Assembly: GCF_000224145.3 (NCBI RefSeq)
Contig: NC_020169.2
Location: forward strand, 3,926,957-3,990,956
Direction of reading: 5' to 3'
DNA: 64,000 nt
DNA from: Ciona intestinalis
Lineage: Eukaryota; Chordata; Ascidiacea; Phlebobranchia; Cionidae
Within the stretch, counting starts at the first letter, position 1. Each line of letters starts with the position of its first letter. The notes under the pieces are model-generated. The model worked only from the letters and a program-made list of their open reading frames with translations, had not been told where the DNA came from and did no database searches. The translations under genes were made by a program, and so were the position numbers. This document shows positions 53,901-64,000 of the stretch, in pieces.

Positions 53901-53939
53901 GTTGTTATAATATTGCCACGACATTCCTCCAGATGCCAT
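41990..53939 (-). CDS. FAM184A: FAM184A-type coiled-coil protein
   Basis: A large alpha-helical protein of poorly known function. Exons: 53939-53787, 53643-53486, 53296-52600, 52445-52310, 51752-51571, 51322-51146, 50502-50350, 50118-49959, 49512-49390, 48998-48848, 48513-48373, 47930-47827, 47550-47429, 47002-46854, 46490-46373, 46143-45951, 45662-45545, 44525-44421, 44146-43941, 42203-41990; about 1186 aa (human about 1140). Heptad-rich Glu/Lys/Gln coils fill nearly all of it. Diagnostic C-terminal blocks: FNRATETLKDRI, ESRPEDVDSINQLK, DKKFYQMELINRETNFNKVF, PNVGVLNP, RFTSQFVSVPNMNSIE, NRLEPL and PPPHPKKFM. Phases agree except in exon 50118-49959, where one base seems missing. The last exon is the weakest: its acceptor (ATGAG) is poor, but it gives KKFMSAP, close to the human KTFLSPA. 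Confidence 0.85.
42092..42251. promoter_or_regulatory. Cluster of five perfect TGACGTCA palindromes
   Basis: CRE/ATF octamers at 42092, 42106, 42124, 42211 and 42244, plus TGACGTAT/TGACGTAA at 41953, 41971 and 41982. Three lie inside the proposed last exon of FAM184A. A regulatory role is inference. Confidence 0.35.
42204..43940. other. Long last intron of FAM184A
   Basis: It contains a MITE (42418-42655) and AT-rich sequence with several short frames on both strands that show no family signature. It is longer than the other introns of this gene. Confidence 0.45.
42418..42655. mobile_element. MITE copy, long variant
   Basis: The left end is ATAAGGGGCAAGATAAGACA and the right end is GTCCCATCTTACACCAAAGT. 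The interior is diverged. Confidence 0.5.
44205..44346. mobile_element. Short MITE copy in a FAM184A intron
   Basis: The left end is TAGTAAGTTGGGGGAAGATG and the right end is TCCATCTTACCCCACAGTAC. It lacks part of the interior. Confidence 0.7.
45365..45440 (+). repeat. SINE 3'-tail fragment
   Basis: ATAACAACTGTCATTGCCTC, then GCCACGTGATCATAAATAAG and a TTACATTTATTCATT run. Confidence 0.5.
45470..45540 (+). repeat. SINE 3'-tail fragment, abutting a FAM184A exon
   Basis: ATAACTACTGTCGTTGCCCG, then ACAAGGATAAATAAGTCACA. It ends a few bases from the exon at 45545, so the exon's donor region is repeat-derived. Confidence 0.5.
45770..45905. repeat. Intron-dispersed repeat, copy 1
   Basis: Contains AGCAATATACTTTGGCTCTG, CTTGTTTGTATATAAACCCA and ACATGTCACCCCTTAACAC. 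Related blocks recur in other FAM184A introns. Confidence 0.6.
49165..49345. repeat. Intron-dispersed repeat, copy 2
   Basis: Contains TGCAGTTTACTTTAGCTCTG, CTTGTTTGTGGACACAGTTA and ACATGTCACCCCTTGCACC. Confidence 0.6.
50900..51070. repeat. Intron-dispersed repeat, copy 3
   Basis: Contains ACACTATATACTTTGGCCAT and ACTTGTTTCCATTTAGATAA, then GGGCCAAATCTGGCATATTC. The last block also resembles AGCAAAATCTGGCCTAAATC near 51811. Confidence 0.5.
51935..52060. repeat. Intron-dispersed repeat, copy 4
   Basis: Contains GTGCAATATACTTTGGCCTT and GTTCGTTTGTATAGACACAT. Confidence 0.55.
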
Positions 53940-54938
53940 TTTATAATTCCAGTGCTACTAAAAGTGTGTGAACTAACAAAGTACTACCCAGCAACGAAGG
54001 CCATATCTGCTAAAAATATCGCTTGTTACCAACAAAAAATAAAATACACTGCTAATAAAGAATCTACACTACGTTCTACGTATAATAAACTTGATTAGGC
54101 CGATAACCTTAGATTGAATAACTGCAATTTACGTCTATCGTACTTTTTATGCGTGTATAGACACCATTTAAGAAACTTCACTTAATTCTAAACCTAAAAC
54201 TCCTTCGATCATAACTTGCAATAAATAAACCTAAACAAAACTTATATCAATCAACCTAACATGGAGAAATCATTGAACCGTGATAGGCTTATTTCAAGCT
54301 GTTTTAACACAGTTGCCAAGGAAACTTAACAAAATATGACAAATTCATATTTAAGTGGATCCTAAATGAACCCATCATTACAAACATTTAAGTAGTAATA
54401 TTTTATGTGATAATAGTTTATAATACATCAGTTATAGTACTCTGATTTAATATTTTACAAAACTTACCTTTTTTTAAGCGCAGTTTGAACAAGGTTTTGA
54501 TATATTTATGTAAAAATTTTCGTTCATGTTTAAATATTGGGAAAAAAATCGTGTATAAACGTTTTGGATTGTCGCCCATTTATCATACGCGGATTATCTG
54601 GTACGCATGTTTGAATCCGTCGTTCGGGAGAAAGTGCAAAGTAAAATCACGATCTACCGCATTTGAAGTCACGATCAAATACACAAAAAAGTAACATAAC
54701 GCGTTGAGGATTGTATCAATACCACAACTTGAGAGGCGAAGATTAACAAACACAGCAGTAAATTTGTAAAATATTATATTAACCATGTATTTGCACACTA
54801 TTATTAAAATAGATGGACATCACAGTGGGAGTGGCTGGATAATTGTAATCAATAAAAACAAAAACAATCAAGGTTTTATACACACACTTGACCTGTATTC
54901 GTAGGTAAACACCACGTACGCCTATTCCAAATCACACT

Positions 54939-55420
54939 AGGGTGCCGTGGCATAGTGGTTAGCGCGCCTCTCTGTGTAACCCGCAAAGGTAATGGATTCA
55001 AGGCTCTGCTACCATTGTGGGCGTATTTGTCCTTGGGCAAGACACTTAACGGCAGTTGTTCCAACCCACTGGTCACTAATGGGTTGTCCAAATTATTAGC
55101 CATACTTAAGAAAAAAAATAATCTCCCACATAGTAAGATACAGTAGAGTCGGGGAAGATGGGACACCTTTAACACATAATATCCAGATCGTGTTTTAAAC
55201 ACTTAACAACGGTCTGTGGAAGTCGTGAATATACGGTTTTATAATTAATTGAATGTTCTTTGTTTACTACCAAATGAAAAGTAAAAACTAAACGAAAATG
55301 TGTCCCATCTTCCCCCACCCTACTATACATGGTAACTCGTAAGTTGACATGAGGTGCTACTTCCGTGTGATAACCACTGTTGTTTTCCGGCCAAGTCACA
55401 TTCATTCATTCATTCATTCA
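54939..55420 (+). repeat. tRNA-derived SINE interrupted by a MITE
   Basis: The 5' part (54939-55140) begins GGTGCCGTGGCATAGTGGTT, an A-box-like start, with a B-box-like GGATTCAAGGC about 40 nt on, then CAAGACACTTAACGGCAGTT and GGTTGTCCAAATTATTAGCC. The 3' part (55327-55420) has ATAACCACTGTTGTTTTCCG and a (CATT)n tail. A MITE lies between them. Confidence 0.75.
55141..55326. mobile_element. MITE inserted into a SINE
   Basis: The left end is GAGTCGGGGAAGATGGGACA and the right end is CCATCTTCCCCCACCCTACT. Both ends and all interior blocks are present. Confidence 0.8.
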
Positions 55421-56296
55421 TATTCACCGAGTCGGATATCAAAAACATCGCACAAATTTGTGCGCCAAAACTGTTTTTTCATTATGACGCGAACAAAAAA
55501 TCACCTGGTTGTTACTAAACACAAACGAGCAGTGTTTTTAAATTATCAACAGAAAAATTTGCCATATGACCAACAAAGTGAAAATAGGGGCTTTTAACAC
55601 ATGCTTGCAGTATAAACCTGCACAAGTATGAAACACAGGGCTATTTAATACCGTGTGTTTCGGTTAGGAATCGAAACTTGTTTAGCTTACCAATGTGTTA
55701 CAGAGAATTGGACACCTGTCCGCGAATATTTCTTTCGATTCAGCTTGTTATTGTGAAAATAGATAATTAAGACGTACATCAAATATTGATCTTTACTTAA
55801 TCAAGAAGCTTGCCTAACAAATTGTAAATCATTACAATAACTGCGCGAACACATGTTCGGCTTTTCTGTTTCTTGGAAGTTTAAAGCGGAGACGATTCAT
55901 AAATATTCTTTACAATCGTCACAAAACAGAGTTTTGTGTACTCACTCCTCGTATTATCGCTGGCAATACGAAGAAGGCAACGTTATTGCGTAGTGCGCGG
56001 GAGAGACGATAGTAGGCGCAAGCTAGTAGTGATTGAGCATCGCGTAGTAAAGCGCTGTCTGGTTTTTAGCGAGTTTGAAGCGCTGTTCTGTATAAGTTTC
56101 TAGCGGTGCAGTGTGCCATTGAAGAGAGTAAATCAATAAAACTTATTTTTATTGCCTTTTGACTCTATGGTGCCGTTTTAATTACGTTTCGACGTTCGGT
56201 TTATCCTAGTTAGTTAGTCTATTTACCATGCCTGGTTAAGTACGACATTGATATGCCTATTGGGTAATTTCCTTTGGTTCACATTGAACAAGCGCT

Positions 56297-59200
56297 ATGC
56301 AGACGGTGGCAGGGCCGCATAGGCATGAACCCTTACGGCGAGTATCTCAAAAAGAAAACTTGGAAGTAGGTGAAAGACTTGCACATAGTAGCACAAAAGG
56401 GGTGAGTTGTGTTTTAAGTATGACTATGATTCATTCACAATTAAGGTGTTTTATATTAATTTTCCAATCGGCTCCTATAGGTTGTATTAGACTCTAAACT
56501 ACTGTTAAAACAATTGCCCTATTGCTGCTGTTTTCAATGATTCTTTAATGTTAAAATTAAGTTTAAGTTCTAACTTATTACTATCCCTATCAATCAATGT
56601 AATGTGCACACTGGGTTTAGGTTTTGTTGCTAACTTCATTCTGTCAATATTTCAAGAAGTGTTTGCATTATTAATGAGGTGCCCTTCTTAAATCCCTTGT
56701 AAGTGACAGCACTCTGAATCAATTAAGTAGAAGAAACCTTGTTTTTAAAGTACAACAAGATACCCTTGGCTGTGTTTTTTATTGCTTGGGTAGGCCTAAC
56801 TGTCCAAGAAATTAGTTGCCAAAAATGCTGTTTGTTAAGTCATGGAAACATCCAAATTGTGTTATTACTACGCAAATGCATTATGCAAATTGTAGGTCAA
56901 TTTTACCCCTGTTTAATTAGCGGTACTAATATTCTATTCGAGTGAGGTCTTGGGAAAAGGACACTTGGGAGCCGAATTTAGATTGGAGCTGGTCTATAGA
57001 CTAAAATATCCGTTTATTTTATTGTCTTAATAAAATGGTAAATTACCAATAGAGCAAAGCTTTTGAATCCTAAGTAATACCAGTTAATACTTGCAGGAGA
57101 CCGAGAATGACGCTTATACAGTTGATTTGTCAAGCTGTTTCAATCAGTTTCTGCTACCAATGAGCTACGTATGGCTGCCATTAAAAGAAGATGGTTTTGT
57201 TTCACTTAAACAACAGCGTTCAGGTTCCTTTTTTTCCAGTTATTTACGTCACATGCGTTTGGTGCATTCTGTTTCATAAATGTGTGGGCTGGCTGTAATT
57301 TTTCATTGAAATTAAAACACCTAATTTGAAATGAATTGTAGTTTAAAAGGAAAAGTGTTTTACAATAATCCAAAGCTTAACTTGAACAAACTAGGCTATC
57401 TGACATTTAAATTATTTATTTATATTGGAAAACAAACAAATAATTATCATTGAAAAAATAAAAGTAGTCTGTTGCCATACACTCTATCAACCTAATTAAC
57501 CAATGTATATCCTTAATCTTTTAATTATTGAGTGCATAATGTGTAATATAATTCATAATTGGCCTGATTAATTTTTATATAGATTTATCCACTGAGCCAC
57601 AGAACCAAAGCCCAGGCAACAAACCATGTAAGTAAAGCCTCAGTAGCTTGGCTTTGATGCTGAATGTATTTATAGACTGGTAAATTGGCTGTGGCAGTGC
57701 TCCTCGGGGAAAAGCTAACTTAATTCAAAGTTAAATTGAACACTGTCAATTAGGAGTTGTTTACATTGCCTTTGCAAGCCATCACGACCAAGACCACTTA
57801 ATTAAACTATTGACAGGAGCTAGCTTTCTTTCCAAACAAGCCAGTAGTGCTCTGCTTGTGTACAGATGTAATATGTGATTTATTAATGGTAAAATTTTTG
57901 TCTAACTTTAAACAAACACACAAGCCAAAAATACCCCAATATCTGTGTACTTTGAACAGTTAGCCTAGTTTTATGACGTACATTGTGAATGAAACACCAA
58001 CCTAATGTTTGTTTAATATATTTGCAGGGCACCACAAAGCAATTAGGAGAAATATGTCAAAGGGTAGAGACTTAACTTTACATGTGGGTGGGCTCCCCGT
58101 AGATCTACCAAACTCGGCCTATACTGACTATGCAGCACAGTGCACCAAAATTGGTGGGTGGTTAGGAATTTTAATACCAAATATTTGTTTGCATTTCCAT
58201 AAGCGGTAATGCATAAAAACTGTGTGATTGCCATATGTAAACATTGGGTGTTGTCAGTAAAACTAAGACACAATGTCGGACTGATTAAAGTCTTAATTAG
58301 AAAATCCATAAAGATAATAACATCATCATCATCATCATGTAACAGTTTTTGAAAGAAAGAAAACAGTATGACCATTTTTTTCAGTGATGTCATTAAGTAC
58401 AATAAAATGACTCACTGTTCTTTTAAAAAGAAGTTTCATTCATTTGATTAGCACAACTTGTATTGGAATTTAATTTAAACAGATTTTTCCCTTTTACAAA
58501 ATACAAAAATGGCCCACTGTCTGACTATGGTTGTACTGAGACTTAGTATTACCATATTTCTCAAGACTTAACACACAGTTGTGAAATAGCACCTTGCCAA
58601 GTATATGTTGCATAAATTTAATTGCCTTTTAAAATACCTCCGAAAACATATATCATTGTACATATATTTGTTTTCAGATCGCGTCACAGTGGGTCCCATA
58701 TTTCCTACTATAGGTAAGTTCAACTAAACAAAAAGGGTTTAACGCAAAACAGCATTATACTCAATATAGTTTTATAGCTACTATTCTACTCCCAAAATCA
58801 AAATAACAAGTAACAATATTTTCTTTGCTTGGCAATATGCCATACAAATATAAAAGTTTAGCACAAGTAATAAGGTTGTAGACCTTCTGATAACAGTGTC
58901 CAAATTAATGCTGTTACCAAATATTAAGCTTCAATTTCTTGTTATTCCAAGTAAACTATTGGTAAAAGTTTGCTATAGGTAAATGTCATATGTATATTAA
59001 AGCTGTAAATTATGTTAGGACTTCGACCTGCTTGTTTACTCATTTTATATCTCATACAATTGCATTCCAGGTGCATTCTTTGTTACTTTTGGAAATGGTT
59101 CACATGCATCCAGTGCTTTAAAACTTTTCTCCACCACACGTATGATGGGAAAGCAAGCAACTTTAACAATGCTTCCCTACATCACTAGTGTGAGTGATTA

Positions 59201-62200
59201 ATGAACACCTTTGTGTGCAACTTCCGCTTTGCATAATTGTTAATTGATGCAGTAACTAAGTTGAAACCAGTGTCTATAAAGAATCTGTTTCAATTTTATT
59301 AATACCAACCAGTGACCCTTACTGCATCTTTACATCACAGTAAATAGCCCCAGCGTAAATGTTAAGCTGTGATGTAAAGGTAACCTATTTACAATCTTCA
59401 ATGAAATAAATGTTACGGTCCCTTTCTTGTGTGTTTGGTTGCCCATTGGTTTCCAGTTAATTGTTAGCCTTTGCTATTGATTCGTCATAAACAGTTATTT
59501 ATATCTTGATGATAGCGATTGTTTGTTCTTGTTACTGCTTTGCAATAAAGCAGAGGAGGTGATATATAGGCCATAAGCCCAGCTAAAAAGCCTATATATC
59601 AAGCCTACTGAAATTAAACCCCACTTTATAATACAGTCCATTGTATGGGCAATAGAGCTTGTTTCCTGTTAGCAGTTGCGTGGTGTAGCGGCGCAACTGA
59701 CATGCGCAACCTACTTGGTCTTACTTTCTTCACAACTACTGCTTATTCATACCAAGCTAAGTGACCGTATAATATCGTTTAAATTTCACGACTAAGCAAA
59801 GAGGAAGTGTTGTTTCACCTCATGCTCTATTTATAACCTTCTATTATTGACCTTTCAGTGCAAATGTTACTTTCTTCACGCCTGTTGAAATAACTCTGAC
59901 TTTTCAGCCCAGTGGAATAAGCGACCCTCTTACCCCCCTACTTGTATTTATCAACTGCAAAAGTGGTGGCGGACAAGGAAAAGAAGTTTATAACGAACTC
60001 TCCCAGTTTCTCAATAAAAACCAGATATTTCTTATAGATCAGGCTGGTGCTGCTCCTGGGTATGTTACTATGTTTTCTTTCAAATTATATTGTATGTATA
60101 TTACGTTACACTAATAGATTTGAGCTGTGCCATTTGTGTTTTGTCAGCTAAATATAGCTGAAATAATAAGTAGGCTACCCACAAATGATTAAGGCTTATG
60201 GCAGCCACTATTAGATAACCTAGTTAAATGAAAGTGTGGCCTATGACCTGATTGAATTTTATATTCAGCCTTAATTTAATAAAGGTTCCTAATGCTTAAC
60301 AATATAATCCCTTCATATCCCCTTATAGCCATTAACCACATGTATTGTACTATTTTCAATAATGATAAATAAACTTATTCATCAGCTATTTCAGTCCATG
60401 ACAAATTTGCAGATTTCACATTTTCTCATGATTATTCTTCTATAATTAACGTTGTCCTTTTAACGAACTTATAGAATGGTTCATATTCCTGGCTATGGCT
60501 GCAGTACAACCTGCGTACTTTTACTATTTCTGTCTTTCATGCATAATTGATCAATGTGCTGGGTCCCTACGCTGTATTTTAATTAGACTATACACTTGAA
60601 TAAGCATGAATTAATCATAGCACTGTAAACTTCTTTATTATGGATTGTACATTATTAACCATCTTATTCAATACTCTGTCAATATAATTACACAGTAAAT
60701 AACACGAACACCGAATTCTAAACTTAGTTAAATCTCTGCCAAAATAAAACATTTGTGCTGTAGATAGACACAAATTCTAAGCTCTCTCCCAATATGAACT
60801 AATTATGTTGACCATCTATACCTTTGCATTATTTCTTAGCTTACTGGTAAAAATCCCCCAAAATAAAACAATTCCATTGTAGATTTTATGCCTTTCGACG
60901 ACTACCCAAGTTCAAAGTGCTAATCTGTGGAGGTGATGGTACAGTAGGATGGGTGTTGTCCCATCTTGAGCTGCTACAACGTCAACTACAATGTAAGGCT
61001 CCCCACATAGCCGTTCTACCAGTGGGGACAGGCAACGATCTTGCGCGAGTGCTGGGTTGTGGTTCGAGCTGGAACGGAGAATGTGCAGAAATGCTGCTAG
61101 CTCAGGTTTTTAAATAAATAAAAACTGTCAGTGTTTCAGTTAGTTATTTTTGCATGGCATAGTAAAGGTACCATGGAACATAGTCAGTTTGTATTCAAGA
61201 CTTTAAGCTGTTACGATTGTTCATGCTTTGTTCCACAATTTTTTTTTATTATAAACTAAAAGTCAACCTTACGAATTCACTTCACAGATTTCTGACTCCA
61301 GTCCTGTAAAGCTTGACAGATGGAACTTATTATTCGACTCAATTGTTGAAAACAATGATAACAACATTCACCCTGAGAAAGCTCCCTTGTTGGTTTCTGA
61401 CGCTGTAAATAAAGTAAAAAATGTAAACATCGGCACCGAACTTGCTCATTCAATGACTTCCCCTATTAATATCATTATGAGCCTGGGTGCTGAACCACAG
61501 CCTGCATCAAAGGGGACAATTGAAAGTTCAAAAAATGATGAAAAAAAGACTTTGACGGGTTTTAAATCTTACCTACCCCGAGATGAAGCTGTTTGTGAAG
61601 AAAATAATGCAGAAGTTCAAACTTTAAAAAATGATGAAAATAAGACTTCGACAGGTTTTAAATCATACCTACCCCCAGATGAAGCTATTTGTGAAGAAAA
61701 TAACGCAGAAGTTCAAACTTCAACCCACTGTGATAATGAAGTGTTGCATGAACAGTTAGAAGATAAATTGAAGCTGGACTCATGCAGTAACTCAGTTAAA
61801 CGGGATCCAAATTCTGATTTGGCTGAAAAAAATGACCAGGAACAAAATACTGAACAAGAAAACAGGAGCTTGTTGCACAAAACTAAGCAGCAAAAAGTTG
61901 AAATTGAAAGTACGAAAGAGGAGTTTGGTCCGTTTGTTAAATTTGACGAAAGTTTCAAAATTTCAAGTCGGGAGGAGGCTTCTCAGATGGTTGTGGAATC
62001 CAAGGAAGATTTGATCTTAGATGAGGAAGAGATAGATGAACTACCACAGTAAGTCCTTGTCTTCAAATTATTCAACGTCTACCACTGATTATGTTAAAAC
62101 GATACAGCACCCCCAGCATTGACAAACAGCTGGTCAATCAAAAAAACATGATTTAATAACTCCAGTATGAAGTTTGTTACAAAATTCTTGTAACAGCGCA

Positions 62201-63981
62201 ATATTCCAGGCCAAACTATAAAGAGTTGTTTTATTTCCAGATTTAATGTTGGAAGAAATTACAGTGTAGTGTCTGAAACCTATCTTGCTGAAAAGCCACC
62301 AACTCAACTTAAAAAGATGTCTTTACCTGTTATATCTTCATTTAAAAAGGAGCCACCAGAACCAGTGACAGTAATTTGTGTTTATAGTTTGTATTTGTAC
62401 CAACTTTTCAAGCATACACCACATCATAAAAACCGACAAAGTCAACCCTGTTTTTTATTTGACCACATTTTAGCTGTTTACTGATTAATGCACTACAGAT
62501 CCAGGATTATCCACCCAGGTGTGACAGATACAAAAATGAACTACAACTGTATTATTGTGCCTGTGACACAATAACACAGTAGCGATATTGGGCAGTGCTC
62601 GACTAAATCCCAGTTCCCATGGCATGCCATGCTGCAGGCCTTGACCCGGTATAACGAAATTGCAACAAACGTGTTTGTGCTTGAAATTTTCCAACTACTA
62701 GTCCTATTGCTTCAACGAAATTCACGCACAATTACATGCAGTGTCCTACCGCACCCGAAGGGTTAAAGATGGTGGCAATGAACAATTACTTCGGGATTGG
62801 GATTGACGCAGAACTAAGTCTTGCTTTCCACCTTGCAAGAGAAGAAAACCCAGAAAGATGTACAAGCAGGTGAACCAGTAATTTTAACATGACAATTTTC
62901 GACTTTATTAGTCCCGGCTTAGTGAACTATCAGCCACTGACCATAAATCTGTTCTATGCATCTAAGCTGGTGTAGATACAAACATGAAGTAAAATTAAAG
63001 TGAAAATTTTTAATACCGATTTTTTTACAAGTTGCACTGAATCTAAACCTCCTAATCTACAGGCTTCGCAACAAAGCTTTATATTTTAAAGCTGGTTTAA
63101 AAAAAATGACAAGTCGCTCCGTTAATTTAAGCAATGTCATCGAATTGCAAGTTGATGATCACGTGATAGACCTTCCACCAATCAAAGGTCTCATATTTCT
63201 TAATATCACGAGGTAAGATTCATCTTAATTCAATAAAAAATAATATTCTGGTATTACTTTAAATCTAACCTATTATAATATCAAGTCCAGCATGAACACC
63301 TACTAAATGAAACTGTGCTCTTTAATGCTTTCCAATACCATGCATTTATACATAATAATGTAATATACAACTAGGAGACTAATTTATCATGTTTTTTAAA
63401 CCATTTACCCCCTTACAACCTTCGCAAGCCAAAAATTGTTCGTAAATTCAAGTAATTTGACTGATTGATCATATTGTTTATCCGCAGTTGGGGTGCGGGT
63501 TCCAATGCATGGGGTAGCGCTGTTAGTAAGAGGTTCAACCAACCTTCTATTGGAGATGGAATGTTAGAAGTGCTTGGTGTTGGTGGGGTTGCTCATATGG
63601 TAAGCTAGTATGGTATGGTATGGTATCAACCATATAGCATAGAAAGGGGAAATTGAGTCTAAACTGAATGTTTAGATCCTGTAAAGTACATCATAGAATT
63701 AGCAAAGTGAATCTAAATTCATATAAAGCATATTAGAAGTCTTGAAAATCGGTTATAATTTGAAATCTTGAAAATCGGTATAAGTTGAAAATCGATTTCC
63801 ATCTCGTTACTCTATTACTTCTCCACAGAGCCAGATATACAGTGGGCTCAGAACAGGTATGAGGTTGGCACAAGGTGAATATATAAGGATCACACTTAAG
63901 AGGGAAGTTGCAATGCAAGTAGATGGGGAACCGTGGATGCAACCACCTGGAAGGATCATTATCACGGTGTCTTCTATGCAG
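56297..63981 (+). CDS. DGKQ: Theta-type diacylglycerol kinase (3' end cut by window)
   Basis: Phosphorylates diacylglycerol to phosphatidic acid, ending DAG signalling. Exons: 56297-56401, 57097-57193, 57583-57627, 58028-58153, 58678-58713, 59071-59189, 59908-60059, 60883-61105, 61288-62048, 62241-62370, 62742-62869, 63063-63212, 63488-63599, 63829-63981; phases agree over 779 codons. Theta-like region: [16 protein letters not shown] and [19 protein letters not shown]. Catalytic domain: [58 protein letters not shown]. Accessory domain: [63 protein letters not shown]. Between them sits a roughly 275-residue acidic insert; human has about 25. An in-frame TGA 12 nt upstream supports ATG 56297. 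The first three exons are less certain, and no C1 domains are visible. Confidence 0.9.
58319..58338. repeat. DGKQ: (CAT)n microsatellite in a DGK intron
   Basis: Six CAT/ATC units in a row. Confidence 0.8.
61528..61719 (+). repeat. DGKQ: Two 96-nt tandem units inside the DGK insert
   Basis: Units 61528-61623 and 61624-61719 encode two 32-residue copies ([20 protein letters not shown] versus [20 protein letters not shown], then [10 protein letters not shown] in both). They differ at only a few residues, so the duplication is fairly recent. Confidence 0.9.
63606..63627. repeat. DGKQ: (GGTAT)n microsatellite in a DGK intron
   Basis: About four GTATG units directly after a splice donor. Confidence 0.75.
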
Positions 63982-64000
63982 GTGAGGAATATCATGTTAT

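Larger units (their letters stand above)
53940..56296. other. Divergent spacer between FAM184A and DGK theta
   Basis: It holds a SINE interrupted by a MITE (54939-55420) and, from about 55970, a more CpG-rich stretch (GTAGTGCGCGGGAGAGACGA, AGCGCTGTTCTG) that is the likely DGK promoter/5' UTR. No C1-domain or other exon was found. Confidence 0.45.

Noticed and set aside
54939-55010. tRNA gene suggested by A- and B-box-like sequences
   Set aside because: No cloverleaf could be folded by eye and the sequence continues into a SINE body and tail.

Overview
The window looks like nuclear DNA of a tunicate, most likely Ciona (C. intestinalis/robusta type). It is AT-rich, with small genes separated by 1-3 kb. 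All recognisable proteins are chordate/metazoan. Exons are short and introns small, and two-ended hairpin MITEs of about 190 bp (resembling the published Ciona Cimi-1 type; name from memory) are scattered through introns and spacers. No prokaryotic, viral or LTR element was recognised.

Layout. 198-5493 (+): 3' end of an otoferlin-type ferlin, covering the last C2 domain and tail anchor, with two equal-length alternative exons. 6268-9577 and 10108-14023 (-): two complete tandem HNK-1/chondroitin-4-O-type carbohydrate sulfotransferase genes, six exons each with matching phases. 17073-23283 (-): complete MICU1, the mitochondrial calcium uniporter gatekeeper. 23897-24559 (-): intronless FKBP3/FKBP25. 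26439-27938 (+): single-exon heat shock factor whose reading frame is broken twice in compensating ways. 28579-30235 (-): mitochondrial ribosomal protein uS17m (MRPS17), three exons. 31242-33475 (-): GPI-anchored Ly6/uPAR protein, four exons. 35737-38665 (+): TIMP-like protease inhibitor with a long threonine-rich tail. 41990-53939 (-): FAM184A-type coiled-coil protein, about 20 exons. 56297-63981 (+, cut by the window end): theta-type diacylglycerol kinase with a long acidic insert inside its catalytic region and no visible C1 domains.

The genes do not form a pathway. They are an ordinary neighbourhood of housekeeping genes (MICU1, FKBP3, HSF, MRPS17) and secretory or membrane genes (ferlin, sulfotransferases, Ly6, TIMP, DGK). 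Exon chains were built by hand from splice sites, phase and recalled family sequences. Phases agree at every junction unless noted. The most notable points are the otoferlin exon pair, the mosaic sulfotransferase duplicates, the mucin-tailed TIMP, the split DGK theta, and the frame breaks in HSF and FAM184A, which are either assembly errors or ultra-short introns.
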